Below, in pieces: positions 9,313 through 18,184 of a stretch of 48,774 bases of DNA. The stretch covers positions 3,008,585 to 3,057,358 of the forward strand of contig NZ_QXHD01000004.1 of NCBI RefSeq assembly GCF_011009555.1, in the 5' to 3' direction. Every line of letters begins with the position of its first letter. The stretch's first letter is position 1. The position numbers were made by a program, and so were the translations under genes. The notes under the pieces are model-generated. The model made no database searches and was not told the origin of the DNA. It saw nothing but the letters and a program-made list of their open reading frames with translations. Source of the DNA: Adonisia turfae CCMR0081 (GTDB taxonomy: Bacteria; Cyanobacteriota; Cyanobacteriia; Phormidesmidales; Phormidesmidaceae).

Positions 9313-10362
9313 TTAGGATTTAGGCAATGCTGACGCTTTCTTGCCCAGCTTACTTTTCTTGCCCAGATCATGCGCTGGTATAAAGTCAGAAGAACTAGAC
9401 TCGCCACGGTTATACAGACGTTGTTTCCAGGCATAAAAAGGACTTAACAAGCTGCTGATAAGTAACTGTAGTTCGGCTGCAGACACCACATCTCTATTTA
9501 AGTGACGATGATGTTTAACCAGATGCAGCAATAGCTTTCGGCAGTCATTGCCCATAAATAAGAGTACCCATAGCGGTCGCCGCCAGGGGGATATACCCAC
9601 CATACGAGTGGCATACTTACTCAGACCAATGCCATGGAAAAAACGCAATAAATAACTTTTCTCAAAGCGCCAGCTGGGAATTTGATGCTCGATGTGCATC
9701 AGCGGATTGAACCAGATTTCCCAGTTTGCTTTTTTAAGATATAGCAATGCTTCCACATCCTCTCCTTTCAAGTTTAGAGAGTTTCCGACGGGACCTCTCA
9801 GTGTCAAAGGGTAGGGAACATTATCTAACCATGCCTGGCGTAAAATCACTAAGCCAGCTCCGGGAGGAACTAAGTTACTCATAGCGCGCCATCCCGTGGT
9901 GAAACAAACCTCCTCCTGGCGCTCTACCACAGGAATAAAGGGGGCAATGCGCTCAAAGTTGGCAGGTGGTGGGGTCTCATAGTTTGGATGAATCTGGCTC
10001 CCAAAAGCTGCTGCCTTGGGATGGGTACAGCCAAATTCATACGCCGACTGTACCCAATGGGAATCAGGAATATTGTCATCATCCAAAAAGCCAATCCACG
10101 TCCCCTGTGCTTCCACGATGGCACGACGACGGGCAAAAGAGGCCCCTTGTCGCGCTTCTAATACATATCTCAGCGAACATGCCGTCCATGTTTGCTGATA
10201 CCTATGGACAATATCAACTGTCCCATCAACACTGTTATTATCAACGATAATTATTTCCCAATTGATGCTGCTCGAAATAGCCTGGAGACTGAGGGCATCT
10301 AGAATTTTAGGTAATGTTAAAGCACCGTTATAAAGACGAATAGCAACCGAAAAATCAATCAT
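9313..10362 (-). CDS. hpsE: HpsE-like GT2 glycosyltransferase (hormogonium polysaccharide type)
   Basis: 349 residues. It starts with FSVAIRLYNGALTLPKILDA, continues with EIIIVDNNSVDGTVDIV and GFLDDDNIPDSHWV (GT2 metal and nucleotide-sugar site), and has the long C-terminal extension seen in HpsE-family proteins, with PPGAGLVILRQAWLDNVP, EDVEALLYLKKANWEIWFNP and a basic tail. In Nostoc, the hps genes make the polysaccharide that hormogonia secrete for gliding. The resemblance is from remembered family sequences, not a search. The gene is divergent from nothing close by; 656 bases of non-coding DNA lie upstream. Its presence is the main hint that this organism is filamentous or motile. Confidence 0.75.
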   Translation of the reverse strand: MIDFSVAIRLYNGALTLPKILDALSLQAISSSINWEIIIVDNNSVDGTVDIVHRYQQTWTACSLRYVLEARQGASFARRRAIVEAQGTWIGFLDDDNIPDSHWVQSAYEFGCTHPKAAAFGSQIHPNYETPPPANFERIAPFIPVVERQEEVCFTTGWRAMSNLVPPGAGLVILRQAWLDNVPYPLTLRGPVGNSLNLKGEDVEALLYLKKANWEIWFNPLMHIEHQIPSWRFEKSYLLRFFHGIGLSKYATRMVGISPWRRPLWVLLFMGNDCRKLLLHLVKHHRHLNRDVVSAAELQLLISSLLSPFYAWKQRLYNRGESSSSDFIPAHDLGKKSKLGKKASALPKS

Positions 10363-11018
10363 AGATTTGAGTAACGCTACAGTCGCCTGGGCACCTATAG
10401 GAACATATCTTACTGAATTCAGTTAAAACCACAGCTAAGTTGAGGAATTTACCTGACATTGAATTGTTTAAACTATGACTTAGCCAACTCACGGATGACA
10501 ACAGTAAATTCGTATTAATACGTAGGATAGTAATTGAAGATTACATAGACGGTTGTAATACTAGAGGGTGAGACCTGGGACGTAGCAATATCCATACAGT
10601 TATAGCGCCATCCATATATCTGCTACCATGCAATGCCCTCAGTGTATTCACTACAAGATAACTGCGAAAGCTAATCAGTACCACCTAAAGAAGTGACCCC
10701 CAGGCAACCTAAATCAGCAAAAATCTAAAAATTTACAATTAAATCACCGTTTCATTAAGTGTCTGGGAAAAAGTATCTACCCCCTTTTGGTTAGGAGGAG
10801 TCACGTGTGACGGACCCATCAGTTAAGTGTTTCCCAAAAAGTGCATACCCCATACCCAAAAATCATTAATTCTCAAAAGTTAGTACATTCGACTTTAGTT
10901 TATATAAATGCAACTCCCCTGGCCATAGAGTTAACTGAACCTACGACCAAGGGAGTTTACAGCAATATTCAAGTTAGATGACCTTTACTCGTTTCACTAA
11001 CCCGATGTTGGTGATGTG
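10363..11018. other. 656-base non-coding region upstream of the HpsE-like gene
   Basis: No convincing gene. It should contain the promoter of the HpsE-like gene (read leftwards). Around 10755-10851 there is a diverged 29-base direct repeat (separate entry). At 10912-10957 there is an inverted repeat (AACTCCC / GGGAGTT plus a further TGG / CCA inside) about 60 bases beyond the stop of the H1-like gene, which could end that transcript, although no T-tract follows it. Confidence 0.35.
10755..10851. repeat. diverged 29-base direct repeat pair
   Basis: Copies at 10755-10783 and 10823-10851, 68 bases apart, match at 22 of 29 positions. Both begin TTAAGTGT and end in TACCCC around a shared AAAAAGT. 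Such motifs could be leftover ends of a mobile element or paired protein-binding sites. I see no transposase remnant next to them. Confidence 0.4.
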
Positions 11019-11669
11019 TTACGACAATGCTTTCTTGCTCATGCTGTACTTACCACCGCGGCCACGGTACCACTCACTGGTACGTGCACCAGCAGACAAG
11101 ATATTAGAAACACGGTTACGTGCTTTCAAGAACGTAGCCTTAGGCATATCACTCTTGAAAATAGCATCCATAACCTCAGCAATTTTAAATGCCTCATCTG
11201 GCTGGGCCTTTAGGATGTTAGCAACAACATCAGGTAGAGGTGTCTTACGGAAAGGATCTTGCACATAGCGCTGCCAGTTAGGAGATTTGCCTCCACGGGG
11301 CTTGCGAGTAGCCTTAGCAGCGGGTGCTGCCGCTGCTGCTTTGGCCTTAGGGGCTTTTGCTTTAGGGGCAGCTTTTGCTTTTGCAGCTGTTTTAACAGAT
11401 GGCTTGCGGCCACGACGCTTGCCAGGTTTCTTAGCAGGAGCAGGTTCAGGCGCTTCTTCCTCTTGTACGGTAGCAACCGCGCTGCTAAGAATTTCAGTAA
11501 CATTGGCGGCAACACCATTAGTGTCACCGGTTGACTGAAACATGTTAATAACAGTCAAAAGGCCTTCGCGCTGTTTTGCGGCGGCGGAGAGTTGATCGCT
11601 TAGTGCTTCAACTTGAGAAGCCAACTGGGATTCAACTTCCTTGAGCTGATCAAGGACATTGGTAGCCAT
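11019..11669 (-). CDS. histone-H1-like DNA-binding protein (coiled coil, basic Ala/Lys/Pro linker, winged-helix-like C-terminus)
   Basis: 216 residues in three parts. Residues 1-45 form a predicted heptad-rich helix (DQLKEVESQLASQVEALSDQ). Residues 72-128 are a low-complexity basic linker made of Ala, Lys and Pro, with AT-hook-like KRRGRKP (84-90) and RKPRGGK (122-128). Residues 130-216 look like a compact winged helix: TPLPDVVANILKAQPDEAFK, then a helix with KATFLKARNRVSNIL and a final basic wing YRGRGGKYSMSKKAL. The layout recalls eukaryotic histone H1 and the HARE-HTH-like domains. It probably binds DNA and could shape the nucleoid. I do not know a named family for it. It stands alone, with long non-coding regions on both sides. 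Confidence 0.6.
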   Translation of the reverse strand: MATNVLDQLKEVESQLASQVEALSDQLSAAAKQREGLLTVINMFQSTGDTNGVAANVTEILSSAVATVQEEEAPEPAPAKKPGKRRGRKPSVKTAAKAKAAPKAKAPKAKAAAAAPAAKATRKPRGGKSPNWQRYVQDPFRKTPLPDVVANILKAQPDEAFKIAEVMDAIFKSDMPKATFLKARNRVSNILSAGARTSEWYRGRGGKYSMSKKALS

Positions 11670-12203
11670 ATCGGGTTAAACCTCACTTTGTTGCAATGAA
11701 TTTGAGTGATATTTGAGAAAGATAGTCTCGTTGGTTTTTTAATTCTACAAACATATAGCACTAATTCAACAAGTTTTTAACACCAAAAAGATACCCAAAC
11801 ACAAAAAAGCACTATCATCGGCAGCTTTTTTGCCTCGCCAACAACCTCAATTTTCGAGATCAGATCCAACGGGTAGTCACGTTTGCTTGGGCAAAAACGG
11901 CAAAAGATACAACATATACATTTAAGCTACAACCTCCTAATGACAAAGGTTTTCAGGTTTGAAAACTAACGAGAAACAGCTTTAAAGAGCGCTTTATGAA
12001 GGATTTTTTTGCCTCCTCGGTGAGGGGGCTTTTGCAGTCATCCCCCTTAATTATTTTCTGGGAAAGAATCAGCAAAATTTTTCTAAAAATTTAGGAAGAC
12101 AGAACAATGCAAACTGTTAATGATGAACCAAGTCTCCCTTTAAAAGAAGAAAAACTAGTTCAAATGAACTAGTTTTTCTTCTTTTATGAAATTGTCAATT
12201 GAT
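11670..12203. other. 534-base non-coding region between hisA and the H1-like gene
   Basis: Both flanking genes are on the minus strand, so this holds the promoter and leader of the H1-like gene and the end of hisA. It contains several small hairpins: AAAAAAGC / GCTTTTTT (11803-11810 with 11825-11832), GTTTTCA / TGAAAAC (11949-11966), and the strong terminator listed separately at 12141-12186. No open frame with any family resemblance is visible. The density of hairpins leaves room for a small RNA, but no clear promoter-terminator pair was found. Confidence 0.35.
12141..12186 (-). terminator. strong hairpin terminator downstream of hisA
   Basis: A perfect 22-base-pair inverted repeat (12141-12162 with 12165-12186) and a two-base loop. 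The core is ACTAGTTCA / TGAACTAGT, and the outer part of the stem is a purine tract facing a pyrimidine tract, so each strand ends in a T-rich run. It begins 18 bases beyond the hisA stop and should end that transcript. It could work in both directions. Confidence 0.75.
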
Positions 12204-12977
12204 TTATCCCCACCGCGTTGATTGTAAGTTAGGGGGAACATCCTGAAGTCGGCCTGGGCCAATCGCTTTGATGGCCTCTGATAAGTCAACATTACCCGTG
12301 TAGAGGGCTTTCCCAACAATCACACCGCTGACACCTAATGGGGCTACGCCTAACAGACTGAGTAAATCGCTTGTGGAACTCACCCCTCCCGACGCAATAA
12401 TAGGGGTATCAATTTTTCCAGCGAGATCTCTAAGCGCGTCTAAATTGGGTCCTTTGAGGGTGCCATCCCGTTTAATGTCGGTGTAAATAATGGCAGCAGC
12501 CCCTAAATCTCCCATGCGGCGGGCAAGATCATCAGCCATAACACTGGAGGTTTCTAACCAGCCACGGGTAGCAACTTTGCCATCACGGGCATCAATCCCT
12601 ACGAAAATACGTCCTGGAAACTCGGCACTGAGTTCTCCCACTACATCAGGATTCTCAACGGCAACAGTACCTAAGATGGCGTACTGTACGCCCAGTTCAA
12701 ATAGCTCTGCTACACGGTTGCGATCGCGTAATCCTCCCCCCACTTGAACCGGTACATCAACGGCCTGAACAATCTCGGTAATTGCCTGCCAGTTCTCGGG
12801 TTTACCCGCTTTAGCACCGTCTAAATCTACCAGGTGAATGCGAGAAGCTCCCTGTTCTGCCCAGCGGCGAGCAACAGCCACCGGATCATCACCAAAGACC
12901 TGAGACTGGTCATAGTCTCCTTGAAATAAGCGAACACAGCGACCGCCGAGTAAATCAATGGCAGGGATCACATCCAT
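12204..12977 (-). CDS. hisA: HisA, ProFAR isomerase (histidine biosynthesis)
   Basis: 257 residues, normal length for the family. HisA converts N'-(5'-phosphoribosyl)formimino-AICAR ribonucleotide to the ribulosyl form by an Amadori rearrangement, in the cytoplasm. It is a TIM barrel: the start [20 protein letters not shown] carries the catalytic Asp8, and [14 protein letters not shown] carries the second catalytic Asp129. VQVGGGLR and ASGGVSS are the two phosphate-binding loops. No other his gene is nearby, which is usual in cyanobacteria, where these genes are scattered. The next gene upstream (SirB1-like) is on the same strand but 137 bases away. A strong terminator follows the gene. Confidence 0.95.
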   Translation of the reverse strand: MDVIPAIDLLGGRCVRLFQGDYDQSQVFGDDPVAVARRWAEQGASRIHLVDLDGAKAGKPENWQAITEIVQAVDVPVQVGGGLRDRNRVAELFELGVQYAILGTVAVENPDVVGELSAEFPGRIFVGIDARDGKVATRGWLETSSVMADDLARRMGDLGAAAIIYTDIKRDGTLKGPNLDALRDLAGKIDTPIIASGGVSSTSDLLSLLGVAPLGVSGVIVGKALYTGNVDLSEAIKAIGPGRLQDVPPNLQSTRWG

Positions 12978-13114
12978 AGTAAAAATCTACCGTTCGATAG
13001 GGTAAGTAATGGTTCAAATTGTACAGAAAAAGGGGAGAGGAAATCGTTAGCACCATGGGTAAGAGCCTTGAATGCCTGACCTTCTAGCTACTGTAAACAA
13101 TCAGACTCCAGTGC

Positions 13115-13933
13115 CTAGAGATTATCCGTAATGTTATCTAGTAACTGTGATATCTGGTCACGATCTGGAGCCATGGGGCTATGGGTCAGATAGGTTTCTA
13201 AGTCACTGCGGGCAGCCAACAGGTTTTGCAATTGGTAATGAACTAATCCCCGATCTCGGCTGTTGCTGGGCTCATTGGGCAGCAGCAGGAGCAAATAATC
13301 AAGGATCATCAAAGTGTTTGTTAAGTCACGCCGATTCAGGTAAATTAGCTTCAAATTATTGAGAAGCCTTGCTAGAAGGGACTTATCGGTAATTGGAGCA
13401 AGATAGTGGCTGCTCCAAGCCGCATTGTCACCGTATAGCCGATGAAAAATAGCCTGACAATCGGTTGTAAAGAGGACCTCTCCCTGATTAAACGGGTCTA
13501 TGTATACCTCCATCTCCTCAATCGTAGGGCGTGCTAAAAAATGTCCCGGCATGCCCACGCCAATCATCGGGAAATCTAACCGCTGAGCAACTTCTAGATA
13601 CACCAGCGCCAGGGTAATGGGGATGCCTAATCGTCTTTCTAGCACCCGATTGAGATAGCTATTATCAGGATCGTAATACTCCATTTGGTTGCCCCTAAAG
13701 CCCAGTTCTCTGTAGAGATAGTGATTAATGGCCTGAATGGTCTTGAGGGGATAGGTAGAAATGTTAGGTCTGATAGCCGTTGCAATGGCATCCAGCTGTT
13801 GCAGAATCTCGGCGGGATCAAGCTCAGGATAAATTTCTTGCGCCGGACAGAGTGCGGCTGCAGCCAGGTTGCGAGTGGGCTGAGCAATCAATTGGCGAAA
13901 CTGCTGTCGGGCCTGGGAGAAGCGCAGGGTCAT
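13115..13933 (-). CDS. SirB1 family protein (transglutaminase-like with TPR)
   Basis: About 272 residues from the ATG at 13933; an in-frame TTG lies at 13996, but the extra 21 residues look unstructured and homologues begin near this Met. The central part has the Transglut_core2 signature: LGFRGNQMEYYDPDNSYLNR, LERRLGIPITLALVYLEVAQ, VGMPGHFLAR and YIDPFNQGEVL. The C-terminus (from about residue 180) is helical and TPR-like with SRDRGLVHYQLQNL. SirB1-like proteins are widespread, but their biochemical role is not settled. The 'GHF' His and the missing nucleophilic Cys at the expected place suggest it is not an active transglutaminase. Confidence 0.8.
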   Translation of the reverse strand: MTLRFSQARQQFRQLIAQPTRNLAAAALCPAQEIYPELDPAEILQQLDAIATAIRPNISTYPLKTIQAINHYLYRELGFRGNQMEYYDPDNSYLNRVLERRLGIPITLALVYLEVAQRLDFPMIGVGMPGHFLARPTIEEMEVYIDPFNQGEVLFTTDCQAIFHRLYGDNAAWSSHYLAPITDKSLLARLLNNLKLIYLNRRDLTNTLMILDYLLLLLPNEPSNSRDRGLVHYQLQNLLAARSDLETYLTHSPMAPDRDQISQLLDNITDNL

Positions 13934-14129
13934 GGAGATTGGTGAGGTTAAAAAGGCTTTGAGAGAGGGGTGATCAGGGGCGACAAGGACCGACAAAGGT
14001 CTTAGAGGAGCAGGGGGGAGTTAGTTGAATTTTGAGTGTTGAGTGAATGCCTGTGGATAGGAGTAATCCATGCATACGCAGGTAACTCAACACCAGAAAC
14101 CAGGAACTAAGAGCCCATAACTCTTCCCT

Positions 14130-15686
14130 CTAACGTTGAGCTGAAGGCCCATCGTAGTCACTGCCACTGCCATAGATTAAGGCCTCTCTCCACCGTCGCC
14201 AATAGTAGCCAGCATCTTTGGCAGGAGTGGTTAGTATCTGATTGAGGGCGCTATAGATAGCCAAACTGAGATAATGTCCAGTCCAGTCTAAAACCGCTGG
14301 AACACCTACTTGGGGCAAAATTTTGGCGACAAGCATCGGATGATAAACAGAGGTGCGCAGTAACGTTTTTGCTAAGGGCAAGAACTGTACAACGTCTTGG
14401 AGAAATGGCCGTAGCACTGGCTCACCCAAGGCTGCCATATCTTGAAAAATGGTTGTTAGTAGGCTGTTGATGTGGTGTTGATCCAGGGATTGACCCATGG
14501 AAAGACTCATGGCTTTTTGAAACAGCCAGGTAACAGCAATATTCGGCTGATAAGGCTGTAACCAGCCAAGAGCGGCTGCATTCAGCTGATCTTGCCGTAA
14601 AGCATCATTGATGCCTGCACTCAGACGCGTTAGGTGCCGAATCATGGCCCCAAATCCGCCAAAACTGAGGGGAGACTGGTGGCCGCTAGCATCCCCAACT
14701 GCCAACAGCCGATCCCAAGAAAAACGTAGGGGGCTATTGCGATAAGCGGGGAAAAACCCAAACAAGGCCCGCTTAAAGTGAAGCTGCTCTAGGGAAACTC
14801 CTTGATAGTCAGGTAGTAACTGAAAGTAGTCTTCAAACAGGTCTTCTAGGGTGATGCGGTCGGGATGAGCATCGAGATAGGTGAACAGATAGGTGGTGCG
14901 GCCATCACGGGCGGGAAAAGCCTCCCAAAAATATTGGCACTGATTTTTAATCGGGGTGAATGAGGCAATTAGATCTCCGGTTTGATTATGTTCATATCCG
15001 GTGGCACAGGTTCCTACCACAAGACATACGGCATCAGGGGACTCTCCCTGACGGGCCTGCTGCACAATCGGGGAGAAATGGCCCATGGTATCGATCAGCA
15101 GACGGGTAACAAACGTGTGCTCACCTGCAGTCACTTGCACGCCATCGGGAGCCACCCGAGCCTTGGAGAAGGGGGTCTTTTCCAAAAGTTCACCCCCCGC
15201 ATCTAGAAAGACTCGTTTCAGGGTATCGAGCAGATAAACCGGGTCAACGCCAACATTGAGCACATCGCGTACCCAGAGGTCTTCACCACCATCGAAGTAA
15301 ACGCGGGCCGGATTATATTCCGTTGCGATCGCAGTCTCCAGTTCCGTCTCACTTAATAGACCAAGCTCAACAAATGTCCTTAACTCACTACGAGATATAT
15401 TCCACTCCTGATCCCGTCCCTTCAGGATATTTCTTTCTAATAGGGCTACACGCCATCCCTGACGGGCCAGAGTAGCGCCTAAGAGAATGCCCAGGGTGCC
15501 ACCACAAATGATGACATCATAGGTGTCAGACTGGTTCTCTAGGTCCAAGGGCTCAGTTTGGGTAGACACCACATCGGGCGTGGGAATCTGGCCATGGCGA
15601 TAGTCATGCCATAGGGCATCAGCTCGTTGGAGACCAATATAGGGATTGCCAGGAATGGCTTGGAGAATGGTTTGGGTGGGGGACAT
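14130..15686 (-). CDS. cruP: CruP, FAD-dependent lycopene-cyclase paralogue
   Basis: 518 residues. An N-terminal Rossmann motif (VIICGGTLGILLGATLARQG, residues 58-77) is followed by LLERNILKGRDQEWNISR (82-99), a stretch I recognise as the CruP signature shared by cyanobacteria and plants. Further motifs are DVLNVGVDPVYLLDTLK, DTMGHFSPI, and HQSPLSFGGFGAMIRHLTRL towards the C-terminus. CruP is a paralogue of the CruA lycopene cyclase; in plants and cyanobacteria it has been linked to limiting carotenoid epoxides or oxidative stress rather than to bulk cyclization. It should be a flavoprotein peripheral to the thylakoid membrane. The gene stands alone between non-coding stretches. Confidence 0.88.
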   Translation of the reverse strand: MSPTQTILQAIPGNPYIGLQRADALWHDYRHGQIPTPDVVSTQTEPLDLENQSDTYDVIICGGTLGILLGATLARQGWRVALLERNILKGRDQEWNISRSELRTFVELGLLSETELETAIATEYNPARVYFDGGEDLWVRDVLNVGVDPVYLLDTLKRVFLDAGGELLEKTPFSKARVAPDGVQVTAGEHTFVTRLLIDTMGHFSPIVQQARQGESPDAVCLVVGTCATGYEHNQTGDLIASFTPIKNQCQYFWEAFPARDGRTTYLFTYLDAHPDRITLEDLFEDYFQLLPDYQGVSLEQLHFKRALFGFFPAYRNSPLRFSWDRLLAVGDASGHQSPLSFGGFGAMIRHLTRLSAGINDALRQDQLNAAALGWLQPYQPNIAVTWLFQKAMSLSMGQSLDQHHINSLLTTIFQDMAALGEPVLRPFLQDVVQFLPLAKTLLRTSVYHPMLVAKILPQVGVPAVLDWTGHYLSLAIYSALNQILTTPAKDAGYYWRRWREALIYGSGSDYDGPSAQR

Positions 15687-16012
15687 GAGATCAGAAGCAG
15701 GGGAGGTAGAGGCAACAAAAACCGGAAATAAAGAAGCAGTCCAAACCTAATGGTCAAAAGACTACCCAAAAGAATTATCCCCGTGTTTCCAGCATAAGAG
15801 ATGTAGGGTGCTGCATCGGGATAGCCCAGGTCTCGTTTCATGGTGTGAGTTGGGTTTCCCTTGGGAGTGCGTTTTAACACCAAACACCTGTGCTGATCTG
15901 GCCGATCTTCTTCAAGGGTTAGGGGACTGCACAAAAATAAAGACCCAGGTTGGGACTATAGATGGTTGGATGAGTGATGGGGTAATGGGGTGATTATTTA
16001 AGCGCAAGCGCC
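15687..16012. other. 326-base gap upstream of cruP
   Basis: Probably the cruP promoter and leader. An open frame on the minus strand (15539-15934) covers most of it and encodes a hydrophobic run, but the frame continues out of phase into cruP and shows no family resemblance, so I do not call it a gene. No hairpin terminator is evident. Confidence 0.3.
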
Positions 16013-16577
16013 TTAACACATTTGGAGTGTCTGGAGAAAACTGAATAAATGACCCTCGCCACTCACCAACAGTCTTACGGATGTATATCCACTCTCACTC
16101 CATGTACCTGGTTGGATGCCATAGACGATCAGGAGGATAGTCGCGATCGCACCCCCAATCCCTACCAATCGCTGATTAAATACCTTTAGCCGTGTAGTAT
16201 CTGGTGCTCGATATAGCAGAGCGTTAGTTGATTTTCTCAAAGCCAAGTAAGGCATTAAAGCCAAAGCTCCAAAGCCGAAAGAACTCACCACAAATGGCCA
16301 AGCCGGTAATGTCTGATCTCGTCCATCCGTCAAGACTAGACTGGCGTAGATAATTGGCCATAGCCCCATCAGATTAAACAAAACAACGGGGCAATGGGGT
16401 CAGATCAACCCATTGCCCCGCTGACAGTTGACAAATGACATCTAAGGTATCAGGGGTACTGGGTGGTGCCAGTAAGACTGCATAAGTTACAAAACCTAAC
16501 CAAAGTGCTCCTAGGAAAAATGACTGCCATTGCCCTGTTAATGAGGGGGATATAGCAACCTCCTCGGATATCTTCAT
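16013..16577 (-). pseudogene. frameshifted cyanobacterial multi-pass membrane protein gene
   Basis: Two minus-strand frames overlap by eight bases: 16577-16374 (MKISEEVAISPS..., ending PLPRCFV) and 16381-16013 (beginning LFNLMGLWPIIY). They join into one protein if one G of the GGGG run at 16388-16391 (one C in the coding strand) is removed: the junction then reads TPLPVVLFNLMGLW. The fused protein has about four membrane segments: FFLGALWLGFVTYAVLLA, LFNLMGLWPIIYASLVL, WPFVVSSFGFGALALMPYL and IGGAIATILLIVYGI. I recall a conserved cyanobacterial hypothetical membrane family with the same GQW...LFNLMG...ALRxx layout. The C-terminus (GYTSVRLLVSGEGHLF...) no longer looks like that family, so a second lesion is possible. 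A real pseudogene or a homopolymer sequencing error are both possible. Confidence 0.6.
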
Positions 16578-16760
16578 AAAGTTATGGTGTGTTGAAAGTT
16601 CAGATTTTCTTAAGTTTTAAGTTGGTATATCAACCAACATCAACCATCCCATTAATTGTACGAGGTGCCGTCTACTCTATAGAAGTGTCGCCAGTGTGAC
16701 TTGCCTACCAGCACCTATTCGCCAGCGGCAATCTTTAAAACGCTAGGGTCCTAACCTAAG

Positions 16761-17690
16761 ATGAGAGTTCACGAGTTCCTGCGGCTATACGAATCAGGCC
16801 ATCGAAACTTTAAAGGAGTTAATCTGAGCGGTGCTGATCTGTCGAACTGCATTTTAGTTAATGTCGATTTGTCCGGTGCTAATTTGACGGCTGCTAACCT
16901 GAGTCGAGCCTTTCTCACCAAGGGACAATTTGTCGGTGCTCAGCTACAACGAACCAATTTGCAATTTGCCAAGCTGAGCGAGAGTAACTTTAGCCGTGCC
17001 AATCTCACCAAAATTGAGGGTCGTGGAACTTTTTGGATTAAATCTGATCTCTCCCATGCCCGGTTAAGTGGTGCTCAGCTGGCCCATGTAAACTTTCGCC
17101 AGAGTCGTTTACACTGTGCTAATTTTTGCGGCGCAGTCCTGGCTGGAGCTAACTTGCGAGAAGCCCAATTAAGGGGGGCCAATCTTGCCTGGGCCAACTT
17201 GAGCGATGCCCGTCTTTATGGTGCCGACATTACCGCTGTGCAATTTAATGGCGCACATTTAGAAGGGGCGCGGCTTAACGGCCTTAATTTTCAAGACTAT
17301 GACCTGAACGGAATTAACTTTTCCCATGCCCATATGAAGGGAGCAAATTTGCAGGGAACTAACTTAACAGCCGCCAATTTTTCCCACGCTCAATTACAAC
17401 ATGCCAATCTGCAAAAGGCTCAAATGGTTGGGGCCAACTTGCACTATGCCCAACTGCAACGGGCTAATCTTGTGAATGTCGATCTTAGTCGCGCCAATAT
17501 TGATCAAGCAGATTTAACAGGCGTCATACTCACCCATACAACCCTAGAAAAATCCAAGCCAGGAACTGTAGTCGTAAATCAAGGGATATTAGCGCGAAAA
17601 TCAGTAAGTAAGTATTTCTGCCATTCAGTCTCAGACATCTGCAATAGCACCCAGAGTGCCCATGGGACTATTCTCTCCAGTTTCGGTTAG
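16761..17690 (+). CDS. pentapeptide repeat protein
   Basis: 309 residues. After a short helical N-terminus (MRVHEFLRLYESGHRNF) nearly the whole chain to about residue 265 is tandem A(D/N)LxX pentapeptides, such as GADLSNC, GANLTAANLSRAFL and GANLHYAQLQRANL. These fold into a right-handed quadrilateral beta-helix, an elongated rod about the width of DNA. The last 45 residues (KPGTVVVNQGILARK... onward) leave the repeat. There is no signal peptide or membrane segment, so it is probably cytoplasmic. Cyanobacteria carry many such proteins, mostly of unknown function; a second one lies at 23367. The two share the N-terminal 'EFLxxYxxGxRxF' cap, so they belong to the same subfamily. Confidence 0.9.
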   Translation: MRVHEFLRLYESGHRNFKGVNLSGADLSNCILVNVDLSGANLTAANLSRAFLTKGQFVGAQLQRTNLQFAKLSESNFSRANLTKIEGRGTFWIKSDLSHARLSGAQLAHVNFRQSRLHCANFCGAVLAGANLREAQLRGANLAWANLSDARLYGADITAVQFNGAHLEGARLNGLNFQDYDLNGINFSHAHMKGANLQGTNLTAANFSHAQLQHANLQKAQMVGANLHYAQLQRANLVNVDLSRANIDQADLTGVILTHTTLEKSKPGTVVVNQGILARKSVSKYFCHSVSDICNSTQSAHGTILSSFG

Positions 17691-17731
17691 ATCCCTTTAA
17701 TGTTGTCTGGTTTAGATTTTAGCTTTGAGAT

Positions 17732-18073
17732 ATGACGTCATCTTCCCAACTGGGTCTCGTGTTAGTCACTACGGCTACTGAAACAGAAGCCCGTGCAATT
17801 GTTAAAAGCTTGATTGAGTCTAGATTGACAGCCTGCGTCACCTTGACTCCAATTCAATCAATTTATCGTTGGCAGGGGGCTGTTCACAGCGACTCTGAGT
17901 ACCAATTGTCGATTAAAACTGACCTGGCGCTATTTGACCAAATTGCCGCACAGATAGAGCACCAGCACAGCTACGATTTGCCAGAGATTATAGCAGTCCC
18001 TATTGTTGAGAGCACTGAGAGTTACGGCCAGTGGGTGAGGGAACAGGTTGGTGAGAGAGCAAGTAGGGACTAG
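17732..18073 (+). CDS. cutA: CutA1 divalent-cation tolerance protein
   Basis: 113 residues, typical length. LVLVTTATETEARAIVKSLI, LTACVTLTPIQSIYRWQGAV, YQLSIKTDLALFDQIAAQI and SYDLPEIIAVPIVESTESYG follow the CutA1 pattern throughout. These are small trimeric ferredoxin-like proteins that bind Cu(II) and other metals. E. coli mutants are copper-sensitive, but the role in cyanobacteria is unsettled. The gene follows the pentapeptide gene by 41 bases on the same strand and converges with the cupin gene. Confidence 0.92.
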   Translation: MTSSSQLGLVLVTTATETEARAIVKSLIESRLTACVTLTPIQSIYRWQGAVHSDSEYQLSIKTDLALFDQIAAQIEHQHSYDLPEIIAVPIVESTESYGQWVREQVGERASRD

Positions 18074-18169
18074 GGAATAGGGAGTGGGGCTACAGCTGTG
18101 AAAGGGATATCTTGATGGAGTTTTCCATTTCAACAGAAATAGCGCAGTCGTCCCTACTGTCCACTCCCT
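18063..18169. repeat. G-rich repeat between the cutA and cupin stops
   Basis: The sequence right after the cutA stop is a run of GGGA-type words (GGGACTAGGGAATAGGGAG). Complementary words occur 80 bases on: GTAGGGAC (18063-18070) with GTCCCTAC (18150-18157), and AGGGAGTGG (18079-18087) with CCACTCCCT (18161-18169). The two pairs cross, so they do not form one simple hairpin. It looks like a repetitive cyanobacterial spacer. Confidence 0.45.
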
Positions 18170-18184
18170 GAGTCCCATTCCCCC

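Noticed and set aside
15539..15934. 131-codon minus-strand frame with a hydrophobic stretch upstream of cruP
   Set aside because: More than a third of it overlaps cruP in another phase; no family resemblance, low-complexity Leu/Pro content, no ribosome site.
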